Shown here: positions 26,020 to 37,290 of the stretch, in pieces
Numbering within the stretch: the stretch's first letter is position 1
How the letters are laid out: the number at the start of each line of letters is the position of its first letter
Source: Nageia nagi
Taxonomy: Eukaryota; Pinophyta
Assembly: GCA_050084985.1 (NCBI GenBank)
Contig: JBITNC010000001.1
Location: 147,808,001-147,872,000 of the forward strand
Reading direction: 5' to 3'
DNA length: 64,000 nucleotides
Position numbers and translations under genes: made by a program
The notes under the pieces: generated by a model
Database searches by the model: none
The model's input: only the letters and a program-made list of their open reading frames with translations
Told to the model about the DNA's origin: nothing

Positions 26020-28157
26020 TGTCACGAATCCATTTTCACTACTTTTTCTCTCTAAAGAGGAAGTGCTCCAAATAGTAGCCAAAGAGCAAGATAAAACTAG
26101 GGATTGTTTTGCTTATATCCCAAATATGGATCTTAGCCCAAATAACCCTACCATATCAAAATCCAAAGTATAATTTTCAAAGGTTGGGAGAAGTATTCAA
26201 ATTAATCCTAAATTATTTGTTGAAATCCCCCCTCCTAATACCATTTGGGACCCTGAATCTTTAGATTTTGGTAAATGAATGTCCATTATTGGAGAGACTC
26301 CTAATTGCTATGCTATTCTTGATCCTAGAAGCCTAGATAATTGGGCTACTCATCTAAAACCCTTTGAGGATGATGAACTCCCTGATCTTGATAGCATTCC
26401 CTGCCATGCTCAATCCATTCAATAGGTATTGTCTGATAAAGAAAGCCTACAATTTTTTATTTGTAATAATGCTTATATTGTAGTTTAACTTCTTACAAAT
26501 GCCAATTTGCTTGATAACCACTCCAAAGTTGAAGAATCAAAAGATATCTTATTCCTCTATAAGAAATCTTTAAAACATCTTTAGCCTACGCATGAAATGC
26601 ATAATGCGGGTGGTGTGATCAATTATCATCATGATGTAGGTGGCATATATCCTAATGGAGTAGAGCCTGAAGTAGAGCTTGATGTTGAGTTGGAATAGCC
26701 ACTACATGAGCAAGATGTTTTTGAAAGTCATGATTAGTTAGAACCTAAGGATGAAGAAGAAGAATCTTATAGCAATTTGATCCTTAATCCACATTACTTT
26801 AATAGAGAAAATAAAGATAAAAATCAAATTCTTTTACTTGATGATGAGATCAAAACCCTTGTTAAATAGCAATTTACTGAAGTTATTAGAGAAGCCTTTA
26901 AGCTACAACTAACTTGGACTCCCTATGAGCATGAGATTAAGATAGCTATCATTATGGATATCTAAGAAAATATTGATTGGTATAAACAACCTCCATGCAA
27001 ACAATTAGAAATGCTAGTAGGGGTATTGCATGAACTTGAGTAGGATAGAATTAATCATACTGACAAGTTTGCTATTTTAAAAAATACTCCACTTCAAACA
27101 CCAAACAATATCCCCCTCCCCCACCACCATCCCTAAATACCAATGTAGGATTTAACAACATTATTATCAATGAGGATGATTTCCTTTCATGTTTAAAAAA
27201 ACCCCTCATTGATAGAATTATAATCCCTAGGAAAAAGAGTGTCAAATTTACTAAGTTTGATGGTATGCAGGATCCTAGGATGCATGTTCATAAATTTCAT
27301 GAAGAAGTTATTGAATATATGCATGATCAAGATTGTTGGCTAAGTTTTTTTCTTATAGTTTGAAGGATGAGGCTCTAAAATGGTACTTCCATCTTCTTGA
27401 AATAAACATTGATAGCTATGAGGATTTGATTTGCATACATTTGCATGATTATGGTTATAACATTATTGAGAAGGTTTATCTTAAGGAATTGTGTAAAATT
27501 AAATAACTCCCTAACCAATTAGTGAAGGATTTTATGAAGGTATGGAAATAAACTGCTAATAAACTCACAATGGATGAACATGAACTCAAGCATATTTTTG
27601 TGGATGGTCTCTTGCCTATATAAAAGCTATTTGTCATTTCTAATCATGATATGTCTTTAGGAGATATGATTAATACTATTATTAAAAAGAAACCATGCAT
27701 TAAAAAATTGAGTGCTATGAAACATGTTGATCATGCTTCACCTGCAAAACCTATTATTGAAAATCAAACCAAGGTTGAAGCAAATCATATTACATGCAAA
27801 AATCAAGGTAGTTCTCCACCCAAACATACTCGCCAATATACTCCTTTTACTGATAGTGTTGATAATATTTTAAATGCATTATTAGATGAGGAATTGATCA
27901 AATTGAATCCTATTATTGAACCTAAGTTTATTAATGGTGTGCCTAAAAATTTTCACTATGAAGAATTTCATAATTATCACAGGGTACTTGGTCATCTAAC
28001 TTGGAATTGTAGGACTCTTCATAACCTTATATATGATTTCATTGATAACGGAGCAATCAAGATGGATCCAAAACTAGCTGCACAAGTGGGATCTATACAT
28101 CTGGATAATGAAAAGATAGGGGTATTCAATAATCCCCTACCATCTTCACAATCTTGA
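26020..28157 (+). pseudogene. gypsy-type gag polyprotein, decayed
   Basis: A long gag-like reading region broken by many stops and by frameshifts near 27100 and 27340. The N-terminal part is acidic and unrecognised. From about 27240 it shows FTKFDGMQDPR, then, after the shift, KWYFHLLEIN and SYEDLI, the conserved core of plant gypsy gag. Near 27570 comes DEHELKHIFVDGL. The last open stretch (27651-28157) includes YTPFTDSVDNIL and YHRVLGHLTWNCRTL followed by IYDFIDNGAI, the C-terminal nucleic-acid-binding part of gag, where the usual Cys/His box is degenerate. No in-frame pol follows. Most stops are TAG where CAG is likely ancestral. Confidence 0.75.
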
Positions 28158-28962
28158 GGGTGCATCAATACAATAAGTGTTTCCCATAATTTACAATGTT
28201 TTTTGGCTAATACTCGTGCATATAGGCATCCTCCTCCAAATAGGAACAAGAATAGAATCAAAAGACATGGCACCAGTTATGTGAATTCTTGATTTCAAGG
28301 CACCAATGACATAGGGATGACTAGTACAAAAGTGCCTTTTTTTCTCCTACCTCTGTGAAGTGTATTTGGGTAACAAAAAATTCCCAAGTACATAAGGTTA
28401 TTCCTTGATCCCTTTTTGACATCATAATTAGTGTATATTAGTAGCTAGGGTGTTTTTTGTATCTTTTTGCTTTCCTATTCTATGTCTGCACTAGTCTAAT
28501 CATTTGTTTGATTTATATTTATTATTCCTTCCCATGTCCATAATTTGGGGATCCAACTCATCTCTATGCATAGCGCCAATGCCCTACTATCTTTGTTTTG
28601 GGGTGCCTACATCTAGGATAGAATTTTTAAAATATAATTTTAATCATTCTAAACATTATGCCTTAGCCTCTAGGCTAATCTTGGGTGTTGTTTCATGATA
28701 TCTATGCTCATACACACCCTCATATCCTTTATTGGTTTCTCCAAGGTACCTTAGTTCCTTAAGGTTGTGTGTCATTTCAATTTGTGTGCATGTATTATGT
28801 TCATTATTAGTTGTATATAACATAATGTGTGTGTGTTTAGCATATTTTACTATTAGTTGGTCAATTTTTAGGGTTAATTATGCCTATGTATGTGTCCAAT
28901 ATCAACCATTTAAATATAACATAAAGATAAACAATAAAGAGTGTTGAGCCCAAAAATAATGA

Positions 28963-29037
<75 letters not shown>

Positions 29038-29329
29038 TGGAGTCAAAATTTTGTATAAAATAGATATACATGGGCCTTACCCCTACATCATCCACCACTA
29101 AGGGTGTGCACTAGCCCCACTACTAGATGCATCACTCCTAAAGTGCACTCTCCTACTAGTACTACCATTAGCTCTAGATATGGAGACTCCACCTAAGATA
29201 TCACTCGACATGAGTCCATGATCATCCAAGATAGTCTTGGTCCTTGTATACTTACCCTGTAGCTAGAATACCTCTAGATCCTAAGCCATAATCTAATCAT
29301 GCTAACTCTACATGAATTCCCACTACTAA
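28158..29329. other. non-coding interior of the gypsy-type element
   Basis: Follows gag where protease and RT would be expected, but no such motifs were found on either strand. Contains the (TA)n tract at 28966-29035. The frame at 28504-28698 matches nothing I recognise. Confidence 0.55.
28966..29035. repeat. (AT)35 microsatellite
   Basis: Seventy bases of alternating A and T inside the gypsy-type element, between gag and the antisense PMD relic. It can form a long hairpin or cruciform and is a likely site of length variation. Confidence 0.95.
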
Positions 29330-30770
29330 TCTAGTAGGGGAATGGTGAGCCTATCCTAGAGGCCCTTCACTATTTGAGATAATGAAGCCACCCTTGCATC
29401 CCACATTACAAGTGTAGCCCTCACTATGGCTAACTCTACCTCTAATGATTAGAGATGTACCAACTTGACCTCTATAGACCTTAATCTATTTAGCTCAACC
29501 TCCATGGTTGCCACCTGTATATCTGAATCTCCTATCATATCATATATAATACCAGTTAGTCTCTCATTAGCTACATTTAAAAATTGAAAATTATGAAGAG
29601 ATATGAGTAGTCTTTCTTACTTGGAGTAGGGGAAACCATTGCTAGCACCTTTAGTCCCCTTACTGGTGGAGACCCATCATGGATGGGATTATCTACCCAA
29701 GGGGCATGGATGCATAGCTATCTACCATGTCACATAACCAGGGGCAACCTCGAGAGCCATGGCCACCTCCATAGCAACATCCATTATTAGTGGCTCTAGC
29801 CACCCTACCACCCACATTTGCATATCCTAAGTAGCATCAAGAATGTCTCTCTCCATTGTGTACTGATGGTACATTAGGGGCATTTTTGGGATTGACTATT
29901 GTATCCCAAATTGCCTTAGTACTCACTCTAGATGGTACAACTCTACTATCTTCCACTTGGTCTAGAGGAATTAAGTTTGACTCACCCACACTAGAGGATG
30001 GACATCCCCATGCCACACATAATCAGTGTATCACACCCATATAATATCCAACTCCTAGAGGTTATCAATGTCCCTCTTCCTTACCTCCATAAATCAAGGA
30101 GGCTTAATGGGTCGATCCAACATATTAGGGCTACATTTGCTAGGTCATCTCTCACCCTCTATAGTCCCACTAGCCTAATAATTGAGATGTGCTCATATGC
30201 CCAAACCCATAGGAGGATAGCATGAGTAATCATCATGTTTTTCTTGTCAACATTGATGAATATATATAAATCTCTATAAAGTTGTGCTAGTACTACTAGC
30301 CCCCACAAGAACTATCATCTTCAAGCACATATCTCTCATACTACCCATATTAGCTTAAGAGGAAAAGCCTAATAGCTTTTGTTAAGACATAGATAGGTGG
30401 TAATAATAGTTTCCACATGTAGCCTCAAGTGTATTCCTACTCTAGCATACCTACAACCCTCTGTGAGTCTCACTGACCAATGATCCTAGTCATGGTCATT
30501 TGATCTACTCAACCATAAACACTCAGCCCCATGAGTGTTATCATCCCTCATCTCACATTGCCACACCAAGCCACCCTTGATGGGTATACACCATATTTGA
30601 TACACATCCTTTAGAGTTACTATCATTTCATGGATGGGAAGGTGAAATGAGTAGCAATCTTGGTCCCATCTCTCATCCAATGCTATGACAAGGGGAGTAT
30701 CCACATGTACCATCCCCACATAAGCAAGCTCCCTAACTCGTATTGGTCTAAAATATCATCTAACTACTAA
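29330..30770 (-). pseudogene. plant mobile domain (PMD) protein relic, antisense to the host element
   Basis: On the - strand, from about 30760: RELAYVGMVHVDTPL, then ALDERWDQDCYSFHLP and HEMIVTLKDV followed by GIP-like WCIPIKG, which is the N-terminal half of the plant mobile domain (also called aminotransferase-like PMD, as in MAIN/MAIL proteins). After a stop at 30486 and a frame change, 30305-30162 reads WGLVVLAQLYRDL...HAILLWVWAYEHIS, the central part. A further frame change gives VELYHLE, a stop, then VLRQFGIQ near 29900, matching the conserved PMD tail. A heptad-like, Leu/Val-rich stretch (IQVATMEVELNRLRS) at about 29510-29340 suggests a former coiled coil. Three frames and several stops make it a pseudogene. 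PMD frames are known in plant transposable elements as well as in host genes, so it could belong to the element family or be captured. Confidence 0.75.
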
Positions 30771-32635
30771 GTTCATGAGAAGGATCGAGCTAAATCCAAA
30801 GCTATAGTTCTCATAAGCCCACCTTAGATCCACCCCTTACAATATTACAAGGTAATGCTTGGGTTTGTTAGTCCAACCTCTACTTGCATTGATAATAAAA
30901 ATATAATATATCAAATTTGAGTTTACTTATTGCATGCTTGAATGGTAGACTATAGAGATACTCCACTAGATGACTTATCCTCTCAATCATCAATAGATAG
31001 ATACTCCTCCAATCAATGGAAGCCATCACTATATAGTCATAGGTCCTATATGGATGTCCTCTTGCTCAATGTGCACAAATTGTGGATGCAATGAACACTC
31101 TAACTATGCAATGTTAGTGGTAGGATGGCAAACTCGAATGGTATAGGATGAGGTCAATGCCTACTTTGCAGATCTCTAGGTGGTTAGGGTGTCGAAGTCA
31201 AAATGACCTATTTTTGATAGGATTTTGATTTTATAAGTTGACTTTGGGACTTCAAATTAGGGTATCATCTCTCTTTTCCATATAGCTCCTAAATATTTAT
31301 GTGGAGGGCTCACTTGCCTTACAAAAATTTTAAATCTCTCCTATCCTTTTCTAGATACTAAAAATTATCATTTGCACAGTGTTAGGTGTGTCCGTTCCTT
31401 TGAGTTGTATGTACTATTGATGAATTTTGGATCTAATTTATGCTCAAAATTTATTCGAATGAAGCCCACATGTATCATGTAAAACTCACTTCATTTGCAT
31501 TTTTCATTAAAATTTGTACTAATTTTAGGGCATTAGCGAAATGCTAATTTGCTATTTAGGTGAGTTTCCAATGCACCCTTTTCATTTTCATCAATTGCTA
31601 GTTTTTCATATGCTAATGGATACTTGTTTATGATATACAATTAAAGAAATATATTATGAATACTTGATTGTAGCCATTTGATAGGGTAAAATTCTATCTT
31701 CAAGAAGGTTTCTCTTAGATAGCCCATGATATTTGCAATATTTGGTGACATATGAAGCTATTGCTTAATTAGATGATTTGATCCACTTTTTTATGATGTT
31801 GGCAGTGTACTATCATTAGGGTGTTGATGGTGTATCAATGTGTGAATTACTCAGACAATTAAATAACCTCCTATACTTATCCTTAATTTCACCTTTTTGG
31901 CATTTGGTACTGAAATTATGCTTCCATCATTAGGTTGATACTTGTTAATAAGAATTGATACATGCCAAGTGAATAAATAAGCATTTCTTGGATGGCTTAC
32001 TATTGACATGGAGAAATGTGTAGATTGAAGGGGCATTATCTCCCCTTTTAGACTTCTTCACACTCTTCAATCAATTGGGTGTGTGTCAAGTCATGTCCAT
32101 ATTTTCCTCCTCGCTAAGGCATCCATTTTGACCAATTTTTCACTTTGGTCACTATCTATGCAGTCGATTTCTACTTCTTACCTATTTGGCTTACCTCTAA
32201 CATTTAGCTACAAATCACTATTCTTTATTTTTTTTGGTAGCATGCTATACTGATCTAGCAGCATACACATTTCATTCTCCTAAAAATTGTGTATCCTAAT
32301 TTGATAATTAAATGCCTCTAATGACATACATTGACCTATTTCAAGGCACTATAAGCATACATCCTTTGTGTAGAATTAAATAAACTCAAGCTCCTAGACC
32401 ATTATAGGTTTGAATATCAGGTATTTTTTAGGATTTTCCTCCTATGCTTCCATTATTTATTCATGAATAATTACTTAACAACATAGTATTAGGAGAATAC
32501 TAATGAAATCCGTAGCCATGGTCAATCATGAGTGAAAAATTTTGGCATATTCTACAAGATATTTTATCATTCTAGCTTAGCATATTATGAAATGTTATAT
32601 TTATTTCATCCTTGCTTCATATGCCTAATATCTTT
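30771..32635. other. interior of the gypsy-type element, no coding signal
   Basis: No open frame of note and no homology recognised on either strand. It may include the degraded upstream part of the antisense PMD unit. Confidence 0.45.
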
Positions 32636-32639
32636 AGAT

Positions 32640-33345
32640 CATGGAAATAAAACACATGATCATTGAGGGCCATTGACATGGCTTGTGAGAGTTCACTCAC
32701 TTTAAAGTAAAACAACAATATAGTTTTAGCAATTTGTTGACATTGGATCATCTCCAATAGATGATACATTTGCTATGTATCCACATAGTTTTTGCTTTGA
32801 ATCCATCTAAAGCATATTATCTTTGAATCATATACATACAAACATATGATCATCGATGGCCATCGACACAACTAGTGAGAGTTCACTCACTTTAAAAGTA
32901 AATCGATGATACAACCGTTAGCAATTTGTTGACATTGGATCATCTCCAATGGATGATACATTTTGTTGTGTATCCAAATAGTTTTTTTTTTGAACCCATA
33001 TAAATCATATTATCTTCAAATCATAAACATACAAATATATGATCATCGATGGCCACCAAAATGGCTAGTGAGAGTTCACTCACTTAAAAGTAAATTGATG
33101 ATACAACCATTAGTAATCTATTGATATTGGATCATCTCCAATAGATGATACATTTTGCTATGTATCCACATGGTTTTTGCTTTGAACCAATCCAAACCAT
33201 AATGTCTTTAGATCATAGACATAAAACATATGATCATTGATGGCTAACAATACAGCTAGTGAGAGTTCACTCACTTAAAGATAAATTAATGATGTAGTTG
33301 TAAGTAAGTTGTTGACATTGATTCATTTTTCAATGGATGACACAA
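32640..33345 (+). repeat. ~191-bp tandem array, four copies
   Basis: The word TGATCAT followed by T/C-GA-T/G-GGCC-like sequence starts at 32657, 32847, 33040 and 33231, giving periods of 190, 193 and 191 bp. Each unit also carries GTGAGAGTTCACTCAC (a near-palindrome), TTGACATTGGATCATCTCCAA and a GATGATACAT word. The array sits between the PMD relic and the 3' LTR. Confidence 0.88.
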
Positions 33346-33902
33346 CTCATTGTGCATCCACCATATATTATGACTAACATTCCATTATAATTACATATAT
33401 CTAGAAGAATAAAATAAAATCATAACCAAAACTAGGGTGCCAACATCATTCTCACTATCTTTTAGGCCACCAATGGCATACATTTCATTACCATTTTTGC
33501 TAATCCAAACCATCACCTCTCTATTTCAAGGCATGGACATAAGTGCATCAGCTTCCCAAGTATCCAACATAATGGAATAGCTATATTCATGATTGAAATA
33601 GTATAAAGGAGGTACATCATATCTTCCATCTCCAACCTCAGATATGGATTTCTACAGTCATATAAACATCATCCAAATATTTTTCCTAAAAATAGCTTCT
33701 TTAGCATCTTTTTCCTTGGCTACTCCACTTAAGGATCTTTCCTAGGGTAACCAAGTCAAAAGGGGGGTAGCATAATGACCCTCATCATCATTCAATTAGT
33801 ATCAGCAAAAGGATAAAAAAAATTTCTTCTATATCTTGGCTATACTTCTTCTTTAGACATGTAATTTCATTTTCTTCAATCACACATCCAAAGAGGGGAA
33901 AA
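33346..33902 (+). other. 3' untranslated end of the gypsy-type element
   Basis: Noncoding stretch ending in the purine-rich AAGAGGGGAAAA that precedes the LTR and probably primes plus-strand DNA synthesis. Confidence 0.6.
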
Positions 33903-34569
33903 TGTAGATGCCTCAAAATAAACCTTTATGTATTTAATAAATCATTTTAATCTCTTAATAATGTATTATTTAAAAAGGGATTAAAAATGTATAAAAAAGG
34001 TGTAGACCATGTATTTGACCCTTATGGCATGTACATGGGGTCAAATCCTATAATAGAAGCATCCCTATATAAAGGCATTCAAGACATACAAAGACACATG
34101 AGGAGATTATCATTAGGAGGAGAATAGATAAGGGTTAGATTATAGAATACCTAAGGCTTCTATCAGCTAAAGATCAGATAGAGAATCAAGGACTATAACA
34201 TCATTTGCAAAGCCTTCTTATCTGTAACAAGTGAATCTCTTATCTCAAGCATTATCACACTTTCATTATATTGATAAATCATTCATTTGCTTGTCATTTT
34301 ATCTTTTATCACATCTTTAGTTTTATCCTTAACATAACTCTGGTGGCATATTGTTACTAGGGAGTCAACGCCATTCTTATGTATGTGATATTGCTTATTC
34401 TTGATGTAAGCTTTTCCTTAACTAATTGAATATTCATGTTAATGAAAAAACCCTATATGTTAATCATCTATTGTCATATTCCTACTTTATATCAACAAAC
34501 TAATAGAACAAATAGTGCATGTGTTAATTCCCTTAATTAATTATACCATTACATTATTTAGGGTCTACA
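33903..34569 (+). repeat. 3' LTR of the gag-only gypsy-type element
   Basis: 667 bp matching the 5' LTR end to end with scattered substitutions (by eye about 8%). A TATA box, TATATAAAGG, lies at 34066-34075. It is followed directly by ATAGA, the target duplication. Confidence 0.92.
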
Positions 34570-36559
34570 ATAGACCTTTAATATTAGTTATCATGATGTC
34601 ATATATACCAGTTTTGTTAAAATATTAGCATTCTATGATGGCAACTTAAAACTACCTCATCAAACCATCATCATTTATAATTATGAGGGTGTCTAAAAAT
34701 CATCATCTTGGGGGTTTAAAACCTTCAATATAGGGGTTCAAAAATATGAAAATAAAAAAGTATATTGACTAATATGATGATTTTAAATCCTTTTCAAAAA
34801 CTCTATGATGGTAATTTTTTTAGCTAAGGGTAAATTTATTAAATGGATTTTTTTATACAGGGCTCCCAAAACCTATCTTACACATTAGATTTTCAAAATT
34901 TGGAAATTTGATGCCTATTTTCAAATCATATCAAACATAATAGATACAATGCCATTTCATTCATCATAGTACTCTATAGGGTATGATGGTGATTTTAAAT
35001 TGATCTTAAAAACCTTAAAAAATGTGAAATTGGCTTGGTTCTAAGTAGATGATTTAGTTTTAAAATTCCATAGGTTTATAGATATGTTATATCTTACCAA
35101 ACATATTTTTTCCTTTATTCTTTTCATGATCATAATTTGTTAACATTTCTAGTAACTTTCAAGGATTTATCAGCTATGGGAATAGAATCTAACTTTGTGA
35201 TTCATTTGGCTTCGAAGGTTATCCTTATTTTGTTATCTTTAGTGATTCTTCATAAATATATTTCTAAAGGTCAGTAAAAATAACACCTCCTTGCTTTAAG
35301 ACCTTGAATAGCTTGTTGTTGAATGAGTCTAGTAATGGAATTTCCAAATACAAAAGATTATAAAGGTTAGTTTAAAGAACCAAAGGAACTTGTATGCTAA
35401 GATGCTAGACTATTTGGAAGAATAATATTTATAGAGTGTGTGAGAAATTTGTATAGATGGATGGAGAATGAGTACGTAAAGGAGAAGGGAGGTGGATGTG
35501 ATGTGGAAGTGATATACAATGTAAATAAATAAATGGAATAAAGGAAAAAATATATAAGAATATTTACAACATGTACAAGTCAGAACAAGTCTAGGCTATT
35601 AAAGAAAATAGTATTTGGTTATGAGTATGGAACCTTACTTCCTCAAGTTGTTACATTTGAATCCCTAAGATGAAAACTCATGAAACACTTATTTCATAAT
35701 AACTAAGGTAGAATGGACCCTTACATATTTCCATATCGTTACATATTATCAATTTCTATTTATCATTAGTAGATAAAGTAAACTATTTATAAATTTATTA
35801 TTATAAAATCATTTTATTTTTTTATAAAATGAATTAAGAAAATGTCATATAATCAAAGAGTTTTTATTCTTCATTCCTATTATTTTCCATCTTGTCAACA
35901 ATTCTATCATGAAAGACTTATAAAAAAGGAGGTAAATGGATACCTAAAGTTTCTTTTTGCACCACTATGTTAGTTGAAGGAACTTCTACTACCATAGCAT
36001 ACTTGTCTTTCATTTTAGAGCATTCATCCTCCTCATCCAAAGATTATGATGATAATATAAGGAATTAATTATATCTTAAGTTAGATATCTTATACTGAAA
36101 TGTATTTATATAATATTGATATTAAGATTGATTCATTAGCATATGAAATTCATAAGATAAACAAAAATTAATTGTATTAAATGAGTTTCATAAAATTGAA
36201 GACTTTTTAAAGAAAGTTTCAAAGGTTGAAGTTAAGAATAAAATTATACTTCCTAGTCTTTGGTCAAAATATTTCAATATAGATTATAAGTTATCAAGTT
36301 ATTAAAAAAATCATTGTAACAAAAAAATGATCATCAATCTGAAATTAAATTATTCATTTTAACAGAAAAATGAGGTCTAGATCCCCAATGTTAATTTTTA
36401 ATGAGTTTTTCTTCAAAAAAGTAATTTTTAATATTAATAAAGCTCATAATCTAAAATAAATAATTAAAATACGGAATAGATGAAAATTATAAGTAAGTGA
36501 TACACATTGGAATATGAACACAACAAAATAAGGCCAAACCCTTTTACTAAATTTCCATT
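34570..36559. other. AT-rich spacer, no gene seen
   Basis: Continues the sequence interrupted by the gypsy-type element. Repeated TATGATGG words occur between 34600 and 35000. No coding or RNA signal. Confidence 0.5.
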
Positions 36560-37290
36560 TTACAAAAGTGATGTCACTCATGTTCCCTCAAGTTTATGAC
36601 TTAAAATATCTATTGATCATTCATTCACCATCAAGATTGTTGATGAATATTTTGAAATAAATTTGGATTTTATTTAGTACCAAATATTCATTTACAAACT
36701 TAGAGGTAAAATACCAATTAGTATGGAGGAGCTCAAAATATTCATTTTTAAATAATAGACCAAAAAATTCCATGTAAATCTACTACTTAATAACTATTTT
36801 GTTTTTACATTTTTTGATTTAGAAATTAGAGATTGGGTTTAATAGGATTATGAATACAATTGGCTTTTTGGGCAATAAAGAATCTACATGAGGTTGTGGT
36901 CTCCCAAGTTCAACCCCCTTATAATGGAAGAAATTGGTAGGTTTCATATTTGGATAAACTTTTATGCCCTCTCAATGGAATTTGTAGTGAAAAATTCCTT
37001 CAAAAAATTAGGGACACTATAATCTATTACCATTATTGTGACATTCAAATAGAGGAAAATATATCTAGCAATTTGAATATGAGAAAAAATAGAAAAATAA
37101 TTTAGATGGATGCTTTAGTCCCTTAGCCTCAAATGATCACTCTCTCCTTAATTAAGGGGAAATGGAACCCAAAAATTGAATATGAAAACTTTTCTTTGTG
37201 ATGTTAAGATTGCCAAAAATATGGACATTTAAGAAAAAGATGTTCACTTAATTACATTAAGATGCATCCTACAGTGGTAGCTAGGAGTGA
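36560..37290 (+). pseudogene. LINE ORF1-like relic (DUF4283 and zinc knuckle)
   Basis: A decayed + strand reading region with DUF4283-type features. Around 36890-37015 it reads WSPKFNPLIMEEIGRFHIW followed by INFYALSMEFVVKNSF and KKLGTL, which fits the conserved W-P-F...WVRLP...LP-F-W...IG-LG pattern. At 37202-37243 a zinc knuckle with spacing C-x2-C-x4-H-x4-C survives, except for a stop inside the first loop, preceded by EYENFSL. Upstream at 36790-36860 an FFDLEIRDW-like segment is visible. There are many stops. No endonuclease or RT was found downstream. It resembles the - strand relic at 20330-21520 and is probably another member of the same broad family. Confidence 0.6.

Larger units (their letters stand above)
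25284..34569 (+). mobile_element. gag-only Ty3/gypsy-type LTR retrotransposon with antisense PMD relic
   Basis: Complete 9,286-bp element. The two LTRs (25284-25964 and 33903-34569) begin TGTAGATGCC and end GTCTACA. They are flanked by a perfect 5-bp duplication, ATAGA (25279-25283 and 34570-34574). A primer-site candidate TTGGTGAACCCAAC follows the 5' LTR, and a purine tract AAGAGGGGAAAA precedes the 3' LTR. Inside are a decayed gag (about 26020-28157), no recognisable protease, RT or integrase, a (TA)n tract, an antisense PMD relic (about 29330-30770) and a ~191-bp tandem array (32640-33345). Gag without pol, an extra antisense frame and a repetitive 3' region fit non-autonomous relatives of the Tat-type gypsy lineage; the lineage is inferred. 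LTR divergence of roughly 8% suggests an old insertion. Confidence 0.88.

Noticed and set aside
28861-29046. Tyr-Ile repeat protein
   Set aside because: Pure product of the (AT)n tract.
32640-33345. CRISPR-like spacing of repeated words
   Set aside because: The units are ~191 bp and similar over their whole length, in a plant retroelement; there are no short repeats separated by unique spacers.
25222-34830. Possible small DNA transposon interrupted by the gypsy-type element, with ends near 25236 (CACTAAAAAAG) and 34820 (TTTTTTTAGCTAAGG)
   Set aside because: The inverted ends match only weakly and no target duplication was found.
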